From the NCBI GenBank assembly GCA_036785325.1, contig JAXIVH010000001.1, positions 18,374,194-18,438,193 of the forward strand: a DNA stretch of 64,000 nt, given 5' to 3'. Positions within the stretch are counted from its first letter, which is position 1; every line of letters starts with the position of its first letter. The translations under genes and the position numbers were made by a program. The notes under the pieces were generated by a model. It did no database searches and had not been told where the DNA came from. It saw only the letters and a list, made by a program, of their open reading frames with translations. The stretch comes from Urophycis tenuis (Eukaryota; Chordata; Actinopteri; Gadiformes; Phycidae). Of this stretch, positions 33,101-44,964 are shown in pieces.

Positions 33101-34120
33101 GTGTTCTGTTGGATGGAGAGACTGTCGATGTCGACAAGTATGTTCAGTCTCTGGGGAAAGATCTAAGGGAGGCAACAACACTTGCTCAGACACATATGAG
33201 CAACCAACAAGCCAAACAAGCCAAAGTTTATAACAGGAAGATGAAGGGCTTCTCTGTTGAAGAGGGTGACAGGGTCCTGTTGGCAAACAAAAAAGAAAGG
33301 GGGAAGAAGAAATTAGCCGACCGATGGGAAAGTGCAGTGTATGTGGTTGTAAGTAAGAATGACGAGCTTCACACATATAGCATTCGGCATCCTGTTACAG
33401 GCCGGATTAGGACAGTCCACAGGAACCTGATCATGCCTGTTAATTTTCTGCCGCTGCCTTCATGGGGGGAGTCTGATCAGGAATCAGAGGTTTCTGGCCT
33501 CAGTGCTGATCTGAGTCAAGATACTGTGGACATGTTGGGTCAGACGGAGCAGAGTGATACTCGGACTGGCCGCTGGGTATCTAACCTTTCTGAATCTCAA
33601 GCTGATGATGAGACCAATCAGCCTGTCTTTTTGGACAGGTCTGGTGTTCACAGTGATTTAGAGGAGGGACAGCAGGTTGATGAAGAGGATGTCAGCAGTT
33701 TTTCTACATGTGGATTAGAGGTTAAGAAATTGCTGAGCTACAAGCTCATGTGGACACAGGGTCAGCGGAACCAAGCTCTGGCAATTGGCAGCTGTCTGAC
33801 CAGTCTGTTGATAACCACAGTGTTGTGTCTGCTGTTAGCGACTCCATACACTTAACCAGGATTTCATGTGCGGAATCGGTAGCTGTGAGTGAGTCCCAGG
33901 CCATGGCCACTGAACAGAAGGGGGCGGTCCTGGGTCCTCCGAGAGGGGGAATCCGCACAAGACTAGGTAGATTAGTTAGGCCGGTAAATAGGCTTATTCA
34001 ATCTATGTCCACACAAATGCTACAGATGTCTTTGATATTGGGTGTACTCCATAGCCTTGAAATGTGTATATGGCATATTTTCCTGTGGTTAAACGTGTGA
34101 CTGATCACCTCACGTTTACC
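30186..34120 (+). mobile_element. Ty3/Gypsy pol remnant (reverse transcriptase, RNase H part, integrase)
   Basis: Polymerase region of a Metaviridae-like LTR retrotransposon, truncated before the protease. Reverse transcriptase (30606-31640) has KNGELRLCTDFRWLN, FSTLDLTSGYYNVPL, GLCNSPATFMRM and an intact catalytic YLDD. It then jumps from KCKLM to FSHWLHGKKFTVWTDN, so the thumb and first half of RNase H are deleted. Integrase (31940-33855) has a zinc HHCC motif (HDDAGHQG..., CKRC) and complete DDE residues (VDFW ~32625, HSDQG ~32797, AERFN ~32910). A tail with LGRLVRPVNR follows to 34100. Stops and shifts between domains make it inactive. No LTR could be paired. Confidence 0.82.
30279..30488 (+). 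mobile_element. Short retroposed insert with poly-A and 14-bp target-site duplication
   Basis: A 210-bp insert inside the Gypsy pol ends in aataaatatataattg plus poly-A. The target copy aaagaaagcagtga is present on both sides (30265-30278 and 30489-30502). Removing it rejoins the pol frame. The source transcript is not recognised. Confidence 0.85.
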
Positions 34121-34415
34121 TTGATCCTTAGCTGGATGGTTTTTCATAACTGGTTGGGCTGGTTTATGTTTTAGTAGTAAGGGAATTCCATAGTTACACC
34201 TGTAGGCACTGTAGGTGATGTTTTCACTTGTTTGTTTTTTTCTTGTCATCTGCTTCGCCAATGTGAGCACAGAGACCAATGTATGAGAACCTGTGAACAC
34301 CTGTGAATGTTTCTCCTCCATAATGCAGGTATGTGAGTTTATGCAAGTTATTTTCTTTCATTTTTTGATAGATATTCTTTTAAGTTGATTTAATTTGCAT
34401 TTTATTTATTTTTGT

Positions 34416-36062
34416 TTATGCTATTTTGCTTAATACTGCTTTTTGCTCTGTGACTAAGGCACCTTTAAAGAAGGGAACGGGGGGGCTAATAATAATGTAG
34501 CTACAGAACAGGAGACCAGCAGGTAAGTTGGCTAAACTAGGACGGTTGTATAGGCCATCAAGACTTTTCTTGCATATCCTGTTAAAGCCACCCTGTCTCC
34601 TGCAGGTATGATGACACACTTTTTTCTCTGCAGCTTCACAGTCCCAACTTTGCCATTTTGTTGATTATTTTGAATCTGTTAAACAGATGTTTAACAAAGG
34701 GAGAGCAAATTGAGTTCTTGTTGTTGTGTTTTACACTCTCATGCTGATTAGGTACACATTTTTCATACAGGGATCCAGTGTATTGGTGCCTATAAGCAGG
34801 GGGACATTACTGTTTGTTCGGTGGTCAGGCACAACAAGTGCCAGGCTGTGAATTGTCACAGGCTTTCCCATGATACTTTCTGGAAAATGTATGTCGACTT
34901 GAATGTAGCTCCAGTAGGGTTCTTCCTGACCGCCCACACCTTCTATGTCTAAAAGGTATTGGATAGATAAGATGGGCTGGTGTGAAAGGTGTCTCTCATA
35001 GAATGACTTGAAATTGAAATTGTGTGAAATTGTGCTAACTTGGGAGCCTGAATCAACAAGGCTATCACACTGAACTCCCTCAATGATAACAGTTGAGGCA
35101 CATTTTGGACATTTTGGATCAGTCCTCTTGAGAGGCCATCAGTTAACGATTGAGTGAGGGAATGAGCTTTGCAGGTGGCTGTTTTTGATTCATGGTTTTC
35201 CATGGGACGTTTCAGACTATTTCCAGGTGCAGTCAGTCCCTCCACTGTCACATTTAAATGACCGTGTTTGTACTACCATTCATCTTGTTTTGCTTTCAGT
35301 TCTTCATATTTCTGATCCGCCAGAAGCTTATTTGAGGATTTTCCCACTGTCGGGCTGGATGGCCATCACGTAAGCGTAACCAAGCCTTTGGCATCGGTCT
35401 CGGTGCAGTTTGATGAGCTTTAACTTCGACTGTTCCGGGTGGTTCTTGTGCTGAATTTGTTTTGTTTGCATGCTTTAGGCCTCCTTTGTTCTTTCTTTTT
35501 GGTGAGTATCACTTTATGTTCAGCAACCTGCTTACGCAAATTTTCAGTTTCTGTGACGTATGTCTGGAGGACATTTGAGCTTGCATCATGAGTGGCAGGT
35601 GTGTGTTCACTGAGGATCACTGCATGTGATCCTGTTTTGCGGCTCACCTGTCCTCCTCGGTCCTCACCTGGAGTAGGAAGTCAGAGAAGTCAAGAGGTAT
35701 GTCTGATCTAAGCCCTAACTGTAGTGCCAGAATGAGAGACTGATCCTAGCATCCGCTCAGAAATTGTCGCAATAGCTATTTGTTGGCGTCGGCTTTAGCA
35801 ATGCCACCCCTCTTTATAGCTGTAGCAATTAGCACCTGCAGTCTCTGTCGGTAGCTTTCTCGCCTGTGTTTTGATGAGTGCTTAAAAACCTTGCACAAAT
35901 CTTTTCGCCATCCTCAACTAATCCATATTCTGATATCAGGTATTCAGGGGGGCTGCATGTGGGTCTAGTCAACCTCAACTACACAGAATTCTTCAAATGA
36001 ATCCCGTAAAACTGCTTATAAAATGAGTCTGGTATGCTCCCATTTGCTTGTCCAGAAGCCAT
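34416..36062 (-). mobile_element. Ty3/Gypsy gag-protease fragment, inverted relative to the pol at 30-34 kb
   Basis: The minus strand starts MASGQANG at 36062 and continues through a gag-like helical region with several stops (CARFLSTHQN, LLQVRTEED). Then come CPKC and a retroviral-type aspartic protease with catalytic DSGS (about 35055) and LIGTNTLDP (about 34775). A pol spacer (GTVKLQ, then VIIPAGDR) follows at about 34640-34560. The spacer resembles that at the 5' end of the plus-strand pol, so this is a separate copy, not the missing half of the same one. It is inactivated by stops and frameshifts. Confidence 0.7.
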
Positions 36063-37119
36063 TATGAAGCAGACACAAATATCAAAAATAAATAAATGAA
36101 CAAAAAATATTAGTGTGTGAATTTAGAATTTTAACCGGCAATACCACAAAAAAAGTTTCACAGAGTGCACTCAAAGTGGGTCCTTTCAGTTGTATAAATC
36201 AAAGTACTTGTGTAACCCAAAAAAATTAATAAAAGTACCTTTTCAGAGCTCTGATAAAATAAACCCAAAATAATACCTTAAATCTCAAATTTTCACTTTG
36301 TATCGTCTGTAGTTGAATTCATTTTGGCTCCAGCTCTGCTGAGCACTATTCTCATTTGTATTCTCTCCTGTAACAGTTTCAGATCGTTCATCGTCTATTA
36401 AAAACAAACATAGGCTGGAATTTCAAAACATTTGATTTTTTCAACCTGATTTTGTCTGTTCTTCACTCAATTATACTTGTGCAGGGCTATGTCATAGGCT
36501 ACTGTAATAATAACTGGGTCTGCCTGAGTGACCAGAACACGCCTGCATGGGTGGGTGCACACGCTTATCTACAGTCTATCAATGTCAGGCCTTTCCTTTT
36601 GTTACGTAATCGTATGTTGACGAGATAAGATCGTGGACTCAAGTGACAAAATAAGATAGGGGGCTGTAGGATAACTGCTAATTAATTTGAAGAAGTTACA
36701 ACGGGTTTTGAAAAATAACCTGATGGAAGACGTAGGCTACTGACAAGCTAAGCTGCTGTTAGAATCTGACGAAGAGATGGGTTTTCTGAAAGTGAGAGGG
36801 TAAATAACTTTATTCTTTAAGAACACCTGCTTGGCCAGATTAAAACAATGATCGACAGTTGCTCTGCCTTTGTAAAGTCTCCTGTCTTCAGTAACGTCCC
36901 GAAACATCCCAAGTCGAAAATAGTCAAGGCTAAAGTAATCAACCCAGAGCTTTAAAAAGATTTGCAAACGGCGTGTAAAGGGTTATTGGGTTGTTCATCC
37001 AACGCTGACACCGGTCAACGCCATACCATTGACATAAGACATAACACTGACAAAGCCCATATAGGCATTAATGATGAATGGCCATGAATGTCACATTTTT
37101 TTCTAATTTGTCACATTTG

Positions 37120-37157
<38 letters not shown>

Positions 37158-37594
37158 GTAATAGCTCCTATTTATTTGTATTTGTGCATTGTGGCAGTCA
37201 TTTTGCAGGATTATGCAATTTCCCCTCAGGGATAATTTAAGTGCCCCAATCTAATCAGTGTTAGCGCTATGGGGCTGTTAGCGTCTTTCGAGGCTTTCTC
37301 GATGCATGGGTGATCCCTGAAAAAAAATTGTCTCGATGGCTTATTTGATGTTTGTTCATGGTGAAAAAGACTATGGGGTCCATTTAGGCCGGTCTTACAC
37401 TTTAAAGTATTTCTGTCTGTCTGTCTATCTACTATATATAGCGGCAATTGGTTCGATGGTTATCAACGATCCTGAAGTCAAAACGATCTGAATTCAGCAC
37501 CAGTTAAGATAGCGTACTACCAAACCCTGCATAACCTCCATAACCATAACCATAACTTCATTATCACTTTGCAAAAACTCAATATCCACACTAA
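36063..37594. other. AT-rich stretch, no gene seen
   Basis: Likely leader or flank of the inverted Gypsy fragment at the left. An (ATT)n microsatellite lies at 37121-37156. No coding signal recognised. Confidence 0.6.
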
Positions 37595-38086
37595 TTAAAG
37601 TGATGGTTCGAAGTAAAATTCACCCTGAGGTCATTTCCACCAATAATCCAGCCAAATACCCCCTCAGATGCATTTTTAGCGACGGTCAATATTGGTCAAG
37701 TTTAGGGGTATAAGCCGAATGAATGGCTTAGTACTGGAGTGAATGGTACAGTGTGTATATCTCGTAAATTACCCCACTAATAATGCATGGATTGTTACCC
37801 AACTTCTGTAGTAGTATATATAGGGTCTGTACTCACAAAACAAGGCATTTGAAAGTTTGTAAGTACACCAGGAGTTTATTTAAAAGAGCACTTTCCTGAT
37901 AGCTTCAACTCTCTGCTGCTAACACTACCGCTGCGTCCAGTACTCCAGTACTCCAGTACTAAGCCATTCGGCTTATACCCCTAAACTTGACCAATATTGA
38001 ACGTCGCTAAAAATGCATCTGAGGGGGTATTTGGCTGGATTATTCGTGGACATTAGAGTGAATTTTACTCCGAACCATCACTTTAA
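37595..38086. mobile_element. piggyBac-type TTAA foldback element, copy 2
   Basis: Starts TTAAAGTGATGGTTCGAAGT and ends with the inverse, CGAACCATCACTTTAA. The left 140 bp (37595-37737) returns inverted at 37953-38086, with a short cagtactccagtactccagt repeat at the joint. TTAA at both ends is the hallmark of piggyBac targets. The uninterrupted target, ctgcTTAAttagtgtgg, is preserved in an inverted copy of the flanks at 39172-39190. Confidence 0.8.
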
Positions 38087-38130
38087 GCAGATTATTTATG
38101 TGGACACATAACTGTGTAAACTGCGTAAAC

Positions 38131-38873
38131 CAGAGGTTCCCAAACTTTTGACTGCTGACGCCCAAATTCAATTCTGAAAATCTTCCCAGGCCCACCCAAA
38201 GTTTTAGCCTATTCATATCTCTGAGACACATTTTGTCAACGCATTGTATTTTTATCACAAACTGTTCCAACATATTTACATGTGTGCTAAGCATACATTT
38301 TGATTTACATAGGTTGGCACCAGTGTTTCCCACAGGTGCTCACACCACGAGTCTGACATGACCAAATCCAAACGTGTGTTTTCTTGTTACACTTGTCTAT
38401 CTTTTAAAATAAATGTTCTATGACTGAAATATATTGCCGTTGCTCTTAGTTCTTTAGTATGTACGTTTTCTGTTTAAGGTGGCAATTCGTAGTAGATTAT
38501 TTCTCCCTCTTTTAAATTGGGGCGAGCGTGGAGCGATTTCAGTGGAGCGGCATGATTTTTAAGTGGAGCGGGGAGCGAAAATGAGCGGAGCGGCCGGACG
38601 CGATTTAGAGCGAGGAGCGGCCGAGAGAACAGCCGTCTGAGAGAGGAGCGGAATATTTGCACCGCTCAGCTCTGCTCACTCGCTCTGGTCCGGGCGGCTA
38701 TTGAAACTATGGCGGCCGAAATTAGACTATGGCGGTGCGCCATAGTCTCGTCAATGTGTGGGAAACACTGATTCAATCCCTTTTAGTAATCCGTCATGAT
38801 TTTTTTTTTCAATTGAAAGGCCTCTCGCGGCCCACCTGCAGTACCTCCGCGGCCCACAGATAGGGAACCACTG
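38131..38873. mobile_element. hAT-type non-autonomous element with 8-bp target duplication
   Basis: Termini CAGAGGTTCCCAAAC and GGGAACCACTG are inverted repeats typical of hAT elements. The flanks gcgtaaac (38123-38130) and gcctaaac (38874-38881) are an 8-bp duplication with one mismatch. A second element sits inside it (38321-38770). Confidence 0.78.
38321..38770. mobile_element. Nested hAT-like element (CAGTGTTTCCCACA ends)
   Basis: Begins CAGTGTTTCCCACA and ends TGTGGGAAACACTG. It contains a tandem gagcgg/gagcgaggagcgg motif region (38520-38660). No clean 8-bp duplication is seen. Confidence 0.65.
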
Positions 38874-38887
38874 GCCTAAACTGTTGC

Positions 38888-38925
38888 TAATGCAAGGGGT
38901 CAGACTCTGACCCCTTGCATTAGTG
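38888..38925. repeat. Hairpin ctaatgcaaggggtcaga / ctgaccccttgcattag
   Basis: Near-perfect palindrome of about 37 bp. Related ggggtcagagtctcacccc sequence recurs at 39226-39245 near the empty TTAA site, so it belongs to a larger, older inverted structure of about 37.5-39.3 kb. Confidence 0.7.
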
Positions 38926-39299
38926 AGGTGTTATGTGATGTAGCGAGGTGTAATGTGAGTAATGTTATGTTGACTGTAATGTTGTGGATTCTAAATATGT
39001 TGGAATTTTGGTTATATAGTAGCAATACCAGTTTTGTCAGGTTAAAACCTTAACTGAAAATGTCAAAACAAAAAGAATAATAAAATCTACTTATTTACTA
39101 CATAACAGTAAATATTACAGATACATAATGTACAATACAGTATGTGTCCACATAAATAATCTGCTTAATTAGTGTGGATATTGAGTTTTTACCAAGTGAT
39201 GATGAAGTTATGGTAATGGAGGTTATGGGGTCAGAGTCTCACCCCTTGGGTTAGAGACAGTTTACGCAGTGGAAGGAACAGTGGAATGAACAGTAGAAT

Positions 39300-39458
39300 G
39301 AACAGTAGAATGAACAGTGGAATGAACAGTGGAATGAACAAGCTTGCACTTTTTAAAATTATCAACTAAAAAAGAGGAAAACTCATTTGGTTTGCAATTG
39401 CCCAAAAGTGCATTTCAAGTTTGTTTATGTTCATGGGTTTAATCAGGAACAATAAAAC

Positions 39459-39511
<53 letters not shown>

Positions 39512-40598
39512 CAAAAACAAGTTTGTATGGACTCACATACCTCACTTTCAAAACCAAGCAGCAATGGTTAACCTAGCAATTGATATGCTTGAAACTTGTT
39601 CTGGTGACTTTCTTACTGTATTAGCAGCAATAAAATGTTTCACCTTCTCATGACAAATCTACTCTTTGTAAGTCACTTTGGATAAAAGCGTCTGCTAAAT
39701 GCTCTAAATGTAAATACCATAGAATAGTGATCTGATATATAATATGAGTATGATATGAATATGATATATGATATATAATATCAGTACGAAATACTTACCG
39801 TAATTAGTATACTTAGTTTGAGTATGTAGGGTGTTCCAATTACGGTCGTGGCAAAAAGAAGTGTACTCAGAGGATTTCGCCCTCAAACCGGTTAGTACGC
39901 ATAGTATGCATAGGAAAAGGCGGAGCCAGGCTGAACCCACTCAGTTTTAAAATGGCTAGACGTCAGTGGGCATAATGGATTCACGGGTGTTTGGCAGGTG
40001 ATGCGGCCGTCCAGCTGATAGTAATTTCCGGTAAGTGCATCACAACACTAACATCTGAAAATTTGCGTACTTAGTGAGTACGGATAGTATACTACGTTAC
40101 TCATGAAGTATGGATATTGGAACACAGCAGGTTTATTTAGTCGAGTTCTGTGATGGAGGATCTGAGAGAGGCAGATGAGTTGTAAAGACCTGTTGTAAGA
40201 CCTGGTCCACCATAGAGCAAAAGAGTTTGTTACATATTATTACTTTTATTATTAATATTAACTGGGACCTTGTGGTCTTCATTTGTCATTCCCATGTTTT
40301 TTAGACATGGGAACGAAATTCGTTCTCTGCATTTGACCCATCCTATCGTACATAGGAGCAGTGGGCTGTTATGATCAGCGCCCGGGGAGCAAGTTGGGGT
40401 TCAGGGTTCAGTGTCTTGCACAAGGACACTTCGACATGCAGACAGTTTTGGAAGTGGGGATCAAGGGTAGCGAACCACCGACCCTACGGTTAGTGGACCA
40501 CCCGCTCTGTCCACCCGCTCTACCCACTGAGCTACTGCCGCCCCATGCCCACAGACACTGATGAAAACGTCTGTGGGCCATCACAACATGACATTATC
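39300..40598. other. Intergenic: repeats only
   Basis: Contains an ATGAACAGTGGA-type short tandem repeat (39283-39345), (TA)n at 39461-39510, a SINE tail fragment at 39668-39716 and a SINE at 40330-40546. No gene recognised. Confidence 0.6.
40330..40546 (-). mobile_element. tRNA-derived SINE (antisense)
   Basis: The minus strand begins GGGGCGGCAGTAGCTCAGTG (A-box region), has GGTTCGCTACCC-like B-box sequence and GATCCCCACTTCC, and runs on to the GGTCAAATGCAGAGAACGAA tail. Same head as the SINE at 7836, different tail. Confidence 0.72.
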
Positions 40599-40674
40599 CA
40601 TGGTTTCCCACAGCCCTTTACAGCTTAGGTGGCCGCCTAAGCAACACACGCCTGCCGCCTTAACTAACGTCCTC

Positions 40675-40689
<15 letters not shown>

Positions 40690-40764
<75 letters not shown>
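40690..40764. repeat. (TA)n microsatellite after poly-A
   Basis: About 19 A followed by about 70 bp of TA, inside the outer hAT-like element. Confidence 0.9.
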
Positions 40765-40766
<2 letters not shown>

Positions 40767-40873
40767 CAATTGGCTGTGTTACTCTGTCCTGTTTCTCCCT
40801 TTCATTCCAAACCGTGACCAACGCCAGTCTCCCTTCTCTGCAGAATGCATTTAAAAAAATTAAAAAAATGTTT

Positions 40874-41690
40874 TTAAAGGGATATTCCGCCATTTTTGGA
40901 AATAAGCTCATTTTCCACCTTCCCTCGAGCAAAACAATCGATCTTTACCCTTTTCCCGTTCATCCAGCCGTTCTGTGAGTCTGGGGGTACAACTTTTAGC
41001 TGTAGCTTAGCATAGATCATTGAATCGGATTAGACCATTAGCATCTCGCCCGCTTAAAAGTGACTACGATTTCCGGAATTTTTCCATTTAAAACTTGTCT
41101 CTTCTCAAGTTTGAAAGTGCAATAAGACCAACGGAAAATGAACCGTGGCGATTTTCTAGGCTGATTTTACCCGGAACTATATTCTCTTTCTGGCGTAATA
41201 ATCAAGGAAAGTTGCAAAGGTACCATGGGCGTAGTGATATGACGCAGCGCCTCAATAGTCCCTGTAGGCTTCTTCCGGCAATACAACCAACGTGATTACC
41301 GGGGCTATACTTTGAGGCGCGTCATATCACTGCGCCCATGGTACCTTTGCAACTTTCCTTGATTATTACGCCAGAAAGAGAATATAGTTCCGGGTAAAAT
41401 CAGCCTAGAAAATCGCCACGTTTCATTTTCCGTTGGTCTTATTGCACTTTCAAACTTGAGAAGAGACAAGTTTTAAATGGAAAAATTCCGGAAATCGTAG
41501 TCACTTTTAAGCGGGCGAGATGCTAATGGTCTAATCCGATTCAATGATCTATGCTAAGCTACAGCTTAAAGTTGTACCCCCAGACTCACAGAACGGCTGG
41601 ATGAACGGGAAAAGGGTAAAGATCGATTGTTTTGCTCGAGGGAAGGTGGAAAATGAGCTTATTTCCAAAAATGGCGGAATATCCCTTTAA
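40874..41690. mobile_element. 817-bp near-perfect palindromic TTAA element
   Basis: Begins TTAAAGGGATATTCCGCC and ends with its inverse GGCGGAATATCCCTTTAA. Arms of about 380 bp (40874-41255 and about 41312-41690) are almost identical by eye; the ~55-bp unpaired centre contains cctgtaggcttcttccggc. The arms are too alike for an old insertion, so it is young or gene-converted. No coding capacity. Confidence 0.85.
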
Positions 41691-42885
41691 AATCTAGTAG
41701 GCCTAGGCTTTGCTTCCGAAATATATGCCTCCGAACCGTGCGTCCAAACAGCGGCATCTGGTGGTTTAATATCATCGTTCGCGGTTTATCCGGGGTAAAA
41801 GAGAAAAACATTTTTTGGGAAGACGTTCATCTGGAAGTTGGATAGCCGACAATCTAATCAACCTGTTGCATAGAGGAAAGGTAATTATTCATCTAATGAT
41901 ATAAATACTAGGATAACAAGTCAACTGTTCACTCATAGTAGGCTATCTGAAATTATTTTGATAGGGCCATCCTTAAAAATACTCTGGTTTGCCGTAACCC
42001 GACCGACCCTGTCAATTTAGGACCGACCCAAATATTTTTTTTTTTTCCCTTTGAGTCCGACCGACTTGCCGGTTGTAAACTTCCGTTAAGACCAACCATT
42101 TTTTTAACTCTTCAAACAACTAATGCAACTACAATAAAACCCTATTAATTATATTTTAGTAAATATCGCAAATATAAATTGCCTACATACACACGTAGAC
42201 TACGTTCTTTCTTTTCTCTTCATTTCATCAATGGTTCGCGCTTGTCTGTTATGATGGCTGCGGCTGCAGTAAAGAAAATGTTCGCGGTCACCGTTCAAAG
42301 TTATAGAAGGCTATAGTTATAACTTTGGATTCAGGCACCTTACAATAGGTCCTACATAAAACAATGCATTGAAATATCTCGACACGAACGCTCGGAATCT
42401 TATTTAGTTTATACCAAGAAGACTGACACAAGTTCTGCAGGGGATCACAACATTGTCCGTTTACTTTCTGGTGCCAGCCACACACAACACACACATACTC
42501 GCGCGCGCGCATGCGCAGATCTGACTTGGCTTATATCATGAAATATATTCACTTTTCATGACACCTCCCCTCTTAAGCAAAGAAACCCCAATGTCCCTTT
42601 TCTTTTCAAAATCAATAATTCAATATATGCAATAAAGATAACAACCAACGAATCACATGCAAAATGTTTCCTCTTTTTTTTTTTCAATAACTTAGTATCA
42701 TTTTACTTTCAATCAAAATAAACGTGTGCATCAAAAGTGTCTCTCTTTGAACTTGGCAATAACTTTAGCTGTAAACAACATTAAACAGTGCAAAACCTAA
42801 CTAAGGGGAATGGGTAGACTACCACAACCCCTTGAGAGAGGAGGCAGGGATTATTCTGCCCTCCTAAGCCCTCCATCTCTAGTAC

Positions 42886-44250
42886 CTAACTAAAATAGCG
42901 ACTGTTAGGCTTCACCACTCTTCCGAATCTGGTGACAGCAGGACCTCCTGGCCCGGCTGCTGGGTGGCTGCTGACAGGTTCTGCAGTAGTCGGCTCCGGG
43001 GTAACTGGATCAGGGTGTGCTGGTTCAGGCAGGTCCGCTGGTGGCTCCGCTGAGGTCTCTCTGTTGACCAGCTGGATGTTCCTCCGGTTTCGTCTGGGCG
43101 TGTCACCTCGGTTAGTCTGCAGTGTGAACGACTGCGGCGCTGCCTCCTCGCGCTGCACCACAGCTGTTGCCGCCCACGTCTTCTCTCCGTCGATCTTAAG
43201 ACGAACTTGATCACCACAGATAAGAGGTGGAAGTGGCCTTGCTGGGTACCTGCAGTTGTAGTACTTCTCGTAGTCGCACTTGGCGTGTTGATCATTCATC
43301 CTGACCTTTCCAGGTCAGGCCAGGCAGGTTTCAGGTTCTCCTTGAGGGTTGGCAGGGTTGTGCGCAGGTTCCGGCCCATCATGAGCTTGGCAGGGCTTTC
43401 TTTTGTTGGCTCAGTCGGTGTTGAACGATAGCACAGAAGTGCCAGGAGAGGGTCATCCTGCTTGAGAATGGCTTTGGCCGCTTGAACCACTTTTTCAGCC
43501 ATGCCGTTCGACTGGGGAAAGTACGGACTGGACGTGACGTGTTGGAAATCGAACTCTGCAGCAAACTTCTTAAACAGGTCCGCGGAGAACTGGGGGCCGT
43601 TGTCTGTTCGGACCTCCGAAGCCACTCCCCAGCGACTGAAGGTGCTTTTCATCTTCCCAATGACTGTTTCACAGTTTGTCTTTGGCAGGTTAAGAATTTC
43701 CAACCATCTGGAGAAGTAGTCGATTATGACAAGGTAGTGTTTGCCTTTGTATTCACAGAGGTCAGCTGCGATTTTCTGCCAAGGCAGTTCTGGCAGTGGT
43801 GTAGTGATTAACGGTTCTCGGCGCTGACTGGGTCGGTTAATGTTGCAGTGACGACATGACTGTATGAGTTCTTTCACCTCGTTTCCAATGCCTGGCCACC
43901 AGACAGCATCGTTGTAGCGCTGTCTACATTTTGTCAACCCCTGGTGACCCTGGTGGATCTTTTGGGTCATGTCGTCGCGCATGCTGCACGGGACAACAAT
44001 CTGGTTGGCATGTCTCAGGACTCCGTTCAGCTCACTCAGTGCTCCACGCTCGTGGAAGTATGGCTTCGCCAGTATGGCTACGCTTTTGATGTGGCCTGGC
44101 CAGCCAGTCTTGATGTAGCTGAGGACACACTGGAGTTCGTTGTCCATCGGACAAATGGACTCCTCTTCATCAGTTTCACTCTGTTGGTCATTTACTGTAA
44201 CCTCCCGCACACTCTTTGAGTGACATGCCACTGCAAAGTGTCCAATTTTC
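42886..44250 (-). pseudogene. Gypsy integrase region joined directly to gag
   Basis: After the knuckle CNKCKKIGHFAVAC, about 60 residues lead straight to the integrase zinc motif (HQGHQG..., CRHC at about 43860) and catalytic core: AADLCEY, RTDNGPQF, then a glutamate-containing NGMAEKVVQA block (residue spacing as in D,D35E). A frameshift at about 43300 separates the C-terminal part (MNDQHAKCDYEKYYNCRYPA..., VRLKIDGEKTWAATAVV). No protease or polymerase motif occurs in between, so an internal deletion of several kb is inferred. Confidence 0.72.
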
Positions 44251-44964
44251 TTACATTTGTTGCATTTTTTTTCCTTTTGCTGGGCACTGGTCTGGATCAC
44301 TGTGCTCTCTATGACATCTCCCACAGTTCCCGTTTGTTTTTTCGTTTTTCTGTCTGTGTGTCTTTGCACCATAGTCTTTTCTCCCTCTCTGTCTGAAGGT
44401 TTTAACTTCATCCACATTATCTGATGAGCTCTGGTTTTGTCCTTTAATTAGCTCATGATGCCTCGCCATTTCAATCGCACTGCGCAGCGTCAGATCTTCT
44501 TTCATTTGTAGCTTTTGAGACAGATGTTTATCACGGATCCCAATCACTATTCTATCCCTCAGATGGTCATCTTTCTGGGCTCCAAACTCGCAGTTTTCAG
44601 CTAGCTCATAGAGCTGCCTTATAAAGGCTTCCACGCTTTCACCAGCATGCTGTGCTCTTGCGTGAAACTTAGCCCGCTCAAATATGACGTTACGTTTGGG
44701 GATAAAGTGTGCGTCGAATTTAGCCAGCACTGGAGCATATTTATTAGCATCGGCTGCATCCGTGAATGTGAACGATTTGAAAATGTGCTCTGCCTCTGCT
44801 CCCATGGAGTATATTAAGGCGCTAACCTGTATTTCTTCCTCCTCCGTGCTCAGCTTCGTTGCGACTCTGTACCGGGAAAACCGTTGCTTCCAGTCCGGCC
44901 AGGTTGCCGGTTTGGTGAAGTCCAACGGCTCCGGAGGGGAAAACTTTGCCATCGCGATGCACAA
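44251..44964 (-). CDS. Gypsy gag protein (inside deleted element)
   Basis: Starts MCIAMAKFSPPEPLDFT; the second Met is also possible. Capsid-like helices follow: WPDWKQRFSRYR, YELAENCEFGAQ and LRDRIVIGIRDK. It ends shortly after a first zinc-knuckle-like CGRCHREHSDPDQC. A run of eight A on the coding strand (plus-strand T run at about 44267-44274) precedes a stop. A second knuckle, CNKCKKIGHFAVAC, is in the neighbouring frame just beyond, so the frame breaks in this run. Capsid precursor of an LTR retrotransposon. Confidence 0.75.
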   Translation of the reverse strand: MCIAMAKFSPPEPLDFTKPATWPDWKQRFSRYRVATKLSTEEEEIQVSALIYSMGAEAEHIFKSFTFTDAADANKYAPVLAKFDAHFIPKRNVIFERAKFHARAQHAGESVEAFIRQLYELAENCEFGAQKDDHLRDRIVIGIRDKHLSQKLQMKEDLTLRSAIEMARHHELIKGQNQSSSDNVDEVKTFRQRGRKDYGAKTHRQKNEKTNGNCGRCHREHSDPDQCPAKGKKMQQM

